Of a stretch of 8,380 nucleotides of DNA, positions 5,900 through 8,380 are shown in pieces. The stretch is from the NCBI GenBank assembly GCA_934746785.1, contig CAKVFO010000143.1, positions 1 to 8,380 of the forward strand, in the 5' to 3' direction. This DNA comes from an uncultured Clostridium sp. GTDB taxonomy: Bacteria > Bacillota > Clostridia > Clostridiales > Clostridiaceae. Below the pieces are notes generated by a model, which had not been told where the DNA came from, made no database searches, and saw only the letters and a list, made by a program, of their open reading frames with translations. A program made the position numbers and the translations under genes. Position 1 is the first letter of the stretch. The number at the start of each line of letters is the position of its first letter.

Positions 5900-6841
5900 A
5901 TGAATTCCAATATAGTATGCGATTTGTTAAATATCAAGTATCCAGTTATTCAAGGTGGTATGGCTTGGATAGCAGATGCATCTTTAGCAGCAGCAGTAAG
6001 TGAGGCAGGAGGTCTTGGGATAATTACCGGAACAGCACCCATTGAGTGGATTAGAAAAGAAATAAGAAAGGTAAGAGAACTTACAGATAAACCTTTTGGG
6101 GTAAATGTTATGCTTATGACTCCACATGCTGATGAAGTAGCAAAGCTTGTTTGTGAAGAAAAAGTTCCAGTAGTTACAACTGGAGCTGGAAGCCCAGGAA
6201 GGTATATGAATATGTGGAAAGAGTGTAATGTTAAAGTTATTCCAGTTGTAGCTTCTGTTGCTTTAGCAAAGAGAATGGAAAAACTAGGAGCTGATGCAGT
6301 AATAGCTGAAGGTATGGAGTCTGGAGGACATATTGGAAGTTTAACAACTATGGCCCTTGTACCACAGGCTGTAGATGCTGTTGATATACCAGTTATTGCA
6401 GCAGGAGGTATAGGTGATGGAAGAGGTATGGCTGCTGCATTTATGCTTGGAGCTAAAGCAGTTCAAATAGGTACAAGATTCCTTTTAGCTAAAGAATGCA
6501 CAGTTCATGCTAATTATAAAGAAAAGGTTAAAAAAGCTAAGGATATTGATACTGTAATTACAGGTGGAAGCCTTGGGCATCCAGTAAGATTAATAAAGAA
6601 TAAACTAAGCCGAGAATATATTAAGTTAGAAAAAGAAGCACATGATATAGAAGAACTTGAAAAAATGGGACAAGGCGCATTGAGAAAAGCTGTAGTTGAA
6701 GGGGATACTGAGTACGGAAATGTTATGGCAGGTCAGATATGTGGAATGTTAAAAGAAGAGGAATCAGCTCAAGAGATAATAAATAGTCTTATTAGGGAGT
6801 TTGTTGAAATTATTAAGAAATCAGGTGAAATTATTGGATAA
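5900..6841 (+). CDS. fabK: Enoyl-ACP reductase II, FMN-dependent (FabK)
   Basis: A 313-residue TIM-barrel flavoprotein that reduces trans-2-enoyl-ACP to acyl-ACP with NAD(P)H, the last step of each elongation cycle. It belongs to the nitronate monooxygenase/FabK superfamily. Visible marks are the N-terminal YPVIQGGMAWIADASLA (15-31), GGLGIITG (37-44), the catalytic His144 in EGMESGGHIG (same number as in S. pneumoniae FabK), the phosphate-binding loop IAAGGIGDGRG (166-176), and GAKAVQIGTRF (184-194). The setting between acpP and fabD identifies it as FabK and not a nitronate monooxygenase. In known organisms FabK replaces FabI and is not inhibited by triclosan, so intrinsic tolerance would be expected unless a FabI is present elsewhere. 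The start at 5900 follows GGAGG at 7 bases. The 3' end overlaps fabD by 8 bases. Confidence 0.94.
   Translation: MNSNIVCDLLNIKYPVIQGGMAWIADASLAAAVSEAGGLGIITGTAPIEWIRKEIRKVRELTDKPFGVNVMLMTPHADEVAKLVCEEKVPVVTTGAGSPGRYMNMWKECNVKVIPVVASVALAKRMEKLGADAVIAEGMESGGHIGSLTTMALVPQAVDAVDIPVIAAGGIGDGRGMAAAFMLGAKAVQIGTRFLLAKECTVHANYKEKVKKAKDIDTVITGGSLGHPVRLIKNKLSREYIKLEKEAHDIEELEKMGQGALRKAVVEGDTEYGNVMAGQICGMLKEEESAQEIINSLIREFVEIIKKSGEIIG
6823..6828 (+). promoter_or_regulatory. Ribosome binding site supporting a TTG start for fabD
   Basis: AGGTGA, a partial Shine-Dalgarno, lies inside the end of fabK and 5-6 bases before TTG 6834. The GTG at 6825 is part of this site and is therefore an unlikely start. Confidence 0.55.
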
Positions 6842-7775
6842 AAATAAAATAGCTTTCTTATTTGTAGGACAGGGTTCACAAAAATCAGGAATGGCAAAAG
6901 ATTTATATGACAATATAGATATATGCAGAGAAGTAATAGACAGAGGTGAAGATATATTAAAGATGCCTATTAAGGACCTTATGTTTAATGGCTCTGAAGA
7001 AAAAATTAAGGAAACTGAAATAGCCCAGCCAGCAATTTTACTTGAATCTATTGCTATTATTAAGGCTTTAAAACAGGAAAATGTTGAAGCTTCATATACA
7101 GCAGGATTATCTTTAGGTGAATATGCATCTTTAGTTTATTCTAATATGTTATCAGATGAAGATGCTCTACGAGTTGTAAAAGAAAGAGGAAGAATAATGG
7201 GATCATCACCTCCTAAAGGACTTGGAAAAATGGCGGCTGTATTAAAACTTGATAATGATTCTGTTGAAGAATTAATAAAAAAATGTAGTGTAAAAGGTGT
7301 AATTGAAGGCGTTAATTATAATTGCCCAGGTCAAGTTGCAATAGCAGGTGTAAATGATGCTATAGATATGGCTATAAAGGAAGCAAAAGAAATGGGTGGA
7401 AAAGCTGTAGAATTAAAGGTAAGCGGCCCTTATCATTCTTCTTTATTAAAAAATGCTAGTGAAGAATTTTATAAAGTACTAGAAAATGTACAGGTTAATG
7501 ATCCAATAATTAATGTTTATTCAAATTACAAAGGAGATTTATATGATTCTAATGATGATGTTAAGTTTATACTCAAAAAGCATATTATGTCTCCGGTTTA
7601 TTTTGAAACAATTTTAAGGGATATGATGAACAAAGGTGTAAATACCTTCGTAGAAATAGGACCCGGAAAGTCATTGTCAGGCTTTGTAAAGAGAATAGAT
7701 AGAAAAATGAATACATTCAATATAGAGGATTTTGAAACATTTAAAAAGACTGTAGAAAGTCTTAATAATCTATAA
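6834..7775 (+). CDS. fabD: Malonyl-CoA:ACP transacylase (FabD)
   Basis: A 313-residue cytosolic enzyme that moves malonate from CoA to ACP. The oxyanion loop VGQGSQ (11-16), nucleophile Ser93 in GLSLGEY, Arg118 for the malonyl carboxylate, and His201 in GPYHSSL are in place, with spacing as in E. coli FabD (S92, R117, H201). The usual FPGQGSQ reads FVGQGSQ. At the position of E. coli Gln250, which helps orient the catalytic His, the sequence has His250 (KKHIMSPVYF). The C-terminal EIGPGKSL (274-281) is normal. I chose TTG 6834, giving MDKNKIAFLF, because the family starts a few residues before the IAFLF strand and AGGTGA precedes it. More upstream TTG 6801 or GTG 6825 would add 11 or 3 residues. 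The start overlaps fabK by 8 bases, so translation is likely coupled. Confidence 0.94.
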   Translation: MDKNKIAFLFVGQGSQKSGMAKDLYDNIDICREVIDRGEDILKMPIKDLMFNGSEEKIKETEIAQPAILLESIAIIKALKQENVEASYTAGLSLGEYASLVYSNMLSDEDALRVVKERGRIMGSSPPKGLGKMAAVLKLDNDSVEELIKKCSVKGVIEGVNYNCPGQVAIAGVNDAIDMAIKEAKEMGGKAVELKVSGPYHSSLLKNASEEFYKVLENVQVNDPIINVYSNYKGDLYDSNDDVKFILKKHIMSPVYFETILRDMMNKGVNTFVEIGPGKSLSGFVKRIDRKMNTFNIEDFETFKKTVESLNNL

Positions 7776-7790
7776 TGAGGGGGGATATTT

Positions 7791-8380
7791 TTGTTAAGGG
7801 GTAAATGTGCAATTGTAACTGGATCATCAAGAGGAATAGGAAGAGCTATTGCTAAAAAGTTGGCTAGTCAAGGAGTTAATATTGTACTTAATTATAGAAG
7901 TAATGATGAACAGGCAATTGAGGTTGAAAATGAGCTTAAAGAATTTGGAGTTGAGGTTCTAAAAGTTAAAGCAGATATTAGTAAGTTAGATGAAGCAGAA
8001 AAGCTTATAAAAGCTGCTAAAGAAAGATTTAACAAAATTGATATTATGGTTAATAATGCAGGAGTTACTATTGATAAACTGCTAATTAGAATGAAGGAAG
8101 AAGACTTTGATAATGTTATTAATGTTAATCTTAAGGGAGTTTTTAACTGCTTAAAGAGTATAGCACCTGTAATGCTTAGACAAAAGTGTGGAAATATAAT
8201 AAATATTTCTTCTGTTGTAGGCTTGACAGGAAATGCAGGCCAGGTTAATTATGCAGCTTCAAAGGCAGGAGTTATTGGAATGACAAAATCTCTTGCAAAA
8301 GAACTTGGATCTAGAGGAATTACTGTAAATGCTGTAGCTCCAGGATTTATTGAAACAGATATGACTCAAGACCTTAATGA
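7791..8380 (+). CDS. fabG: 3-oxoacyl-ACP reductase (FabG), 3' partial
   Basis: The first 196 codons of a short-chain dehydrogenase that reduces 3-ketoacyl-ACP to 3-hydroxyacyl-ACP with NADPH; the window ends inside the gene, which in this family has about 245 codons. Visible are the Rossmann motif TGSSRGIG (10-17), NNAG (88-91), Asn113 in NVNLKG, the catalytic Ser in NISSVVG (~141) and Y154-A-A-S-K158. The PGFIETDM segment (184-191) is typical of FabG. The start is TTG 7791 after AGGGGGG (7778-7784) at 6 bases, giving MLRGKCAIVTG. An ATG start would have to lie far inside the fold. The gene begins 15 bases after fabD. Position within the fab operon favours FabG over the many other SDR enzymes. 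Confidence 0.94.
   Translation, partial: MLRGKCAIVTGSSRGIGRAIAKKLASQGVNIVLNYRSNDEQAIEVENELKEFGVEVLKVKADISKLDEAEKLIKAAKERFNKIDIMVNNAGVTIDKLLIRMKEEDFDNVINVNLKGVFNCLKSIAPVMLRQKCGNIINISSVVGLTGNAGQVNYAASKAGVIGMTKSLAKELGSRGITVNAVAPGFIETDMTQDLN

Noticed and set aside
5900..6841. FabK gene as nitronate monooxygenase or a FabX-type desaturating enzyme
   Set aside because: The gene sits between acpP and fabD, keeps the FabK His144, and has ordinary FabK length with no cysteine cluster suggesting an added Fe-S region.

Overview
The window is AT-rich DNA with strong Gram-positive ribosome binding sites (AGGAGG-like), AGA/ATA-rich codon use and tight gene spacing. This composition and the gene order point to a low-GC Firmicute of the Clostridium type. 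That assignment is inferred from composition and synteny, not from a marker gene.

Left part (1-2963, + strand). The window opens inside a DEAD-box RNA helicase whose C-terminus is a DbpA/YxiN-type RNA-binding domain. After a 243-base gap with a good sigma-A promoter comes a secreted surface protein: signal peptide, two putative adhesin-like beta domains, an Asn/Lys/Asp-rich stalk, and a C-terminal anchor with a divergent sorting motif (ISNTG instead of LPxTG). Its last codons carry the ribosome binding site of a guanine deaminase gene that overlaps it by 8 bases. A rho-independent terminator closes this block.

Middle (2982-4116). A membrane-anchored or exported alpha/beta hydrolase is encoded on the minus strand. 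It diverges from the fatty-acid operon across a 163-base regulatory region. That region holds a near-consensus promoter (TTGACA-17-TATATT) and a perfect TTTGAT-T-ATCAAA palindrome at its -10/start region, which looks like an operator for the MarR-type regulator encoded next.

Right part (4117-8380, + strand). This is the front of a type II fatty-acid synthesis operon: fabT-like MarR regulator, fabH, acpP, fabK, fabD, fabG (cut by the window edge). The order matches that known from streptococci and clostridia. FabD loads malonate on ACP, FabH starts chains, FabG reduces the keto group, and FabK (an FMN enoyl reductase replacing FabI) completes the cycle. The later genes (fabF, accB, fabZ, accCDA) would be expected beyond the right edge. 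Catalytic residues are intact except for one unusual FabD position (His where Gln is usual).

I see no mobile element, CRISPR array, tRNA, rRNA or clearly novel system. The most worthwhile items are the putative operator and leader hairpin before the fab operon, the divergent sorting signal, the acpP-fabK hairpin, and the FabD substitution.
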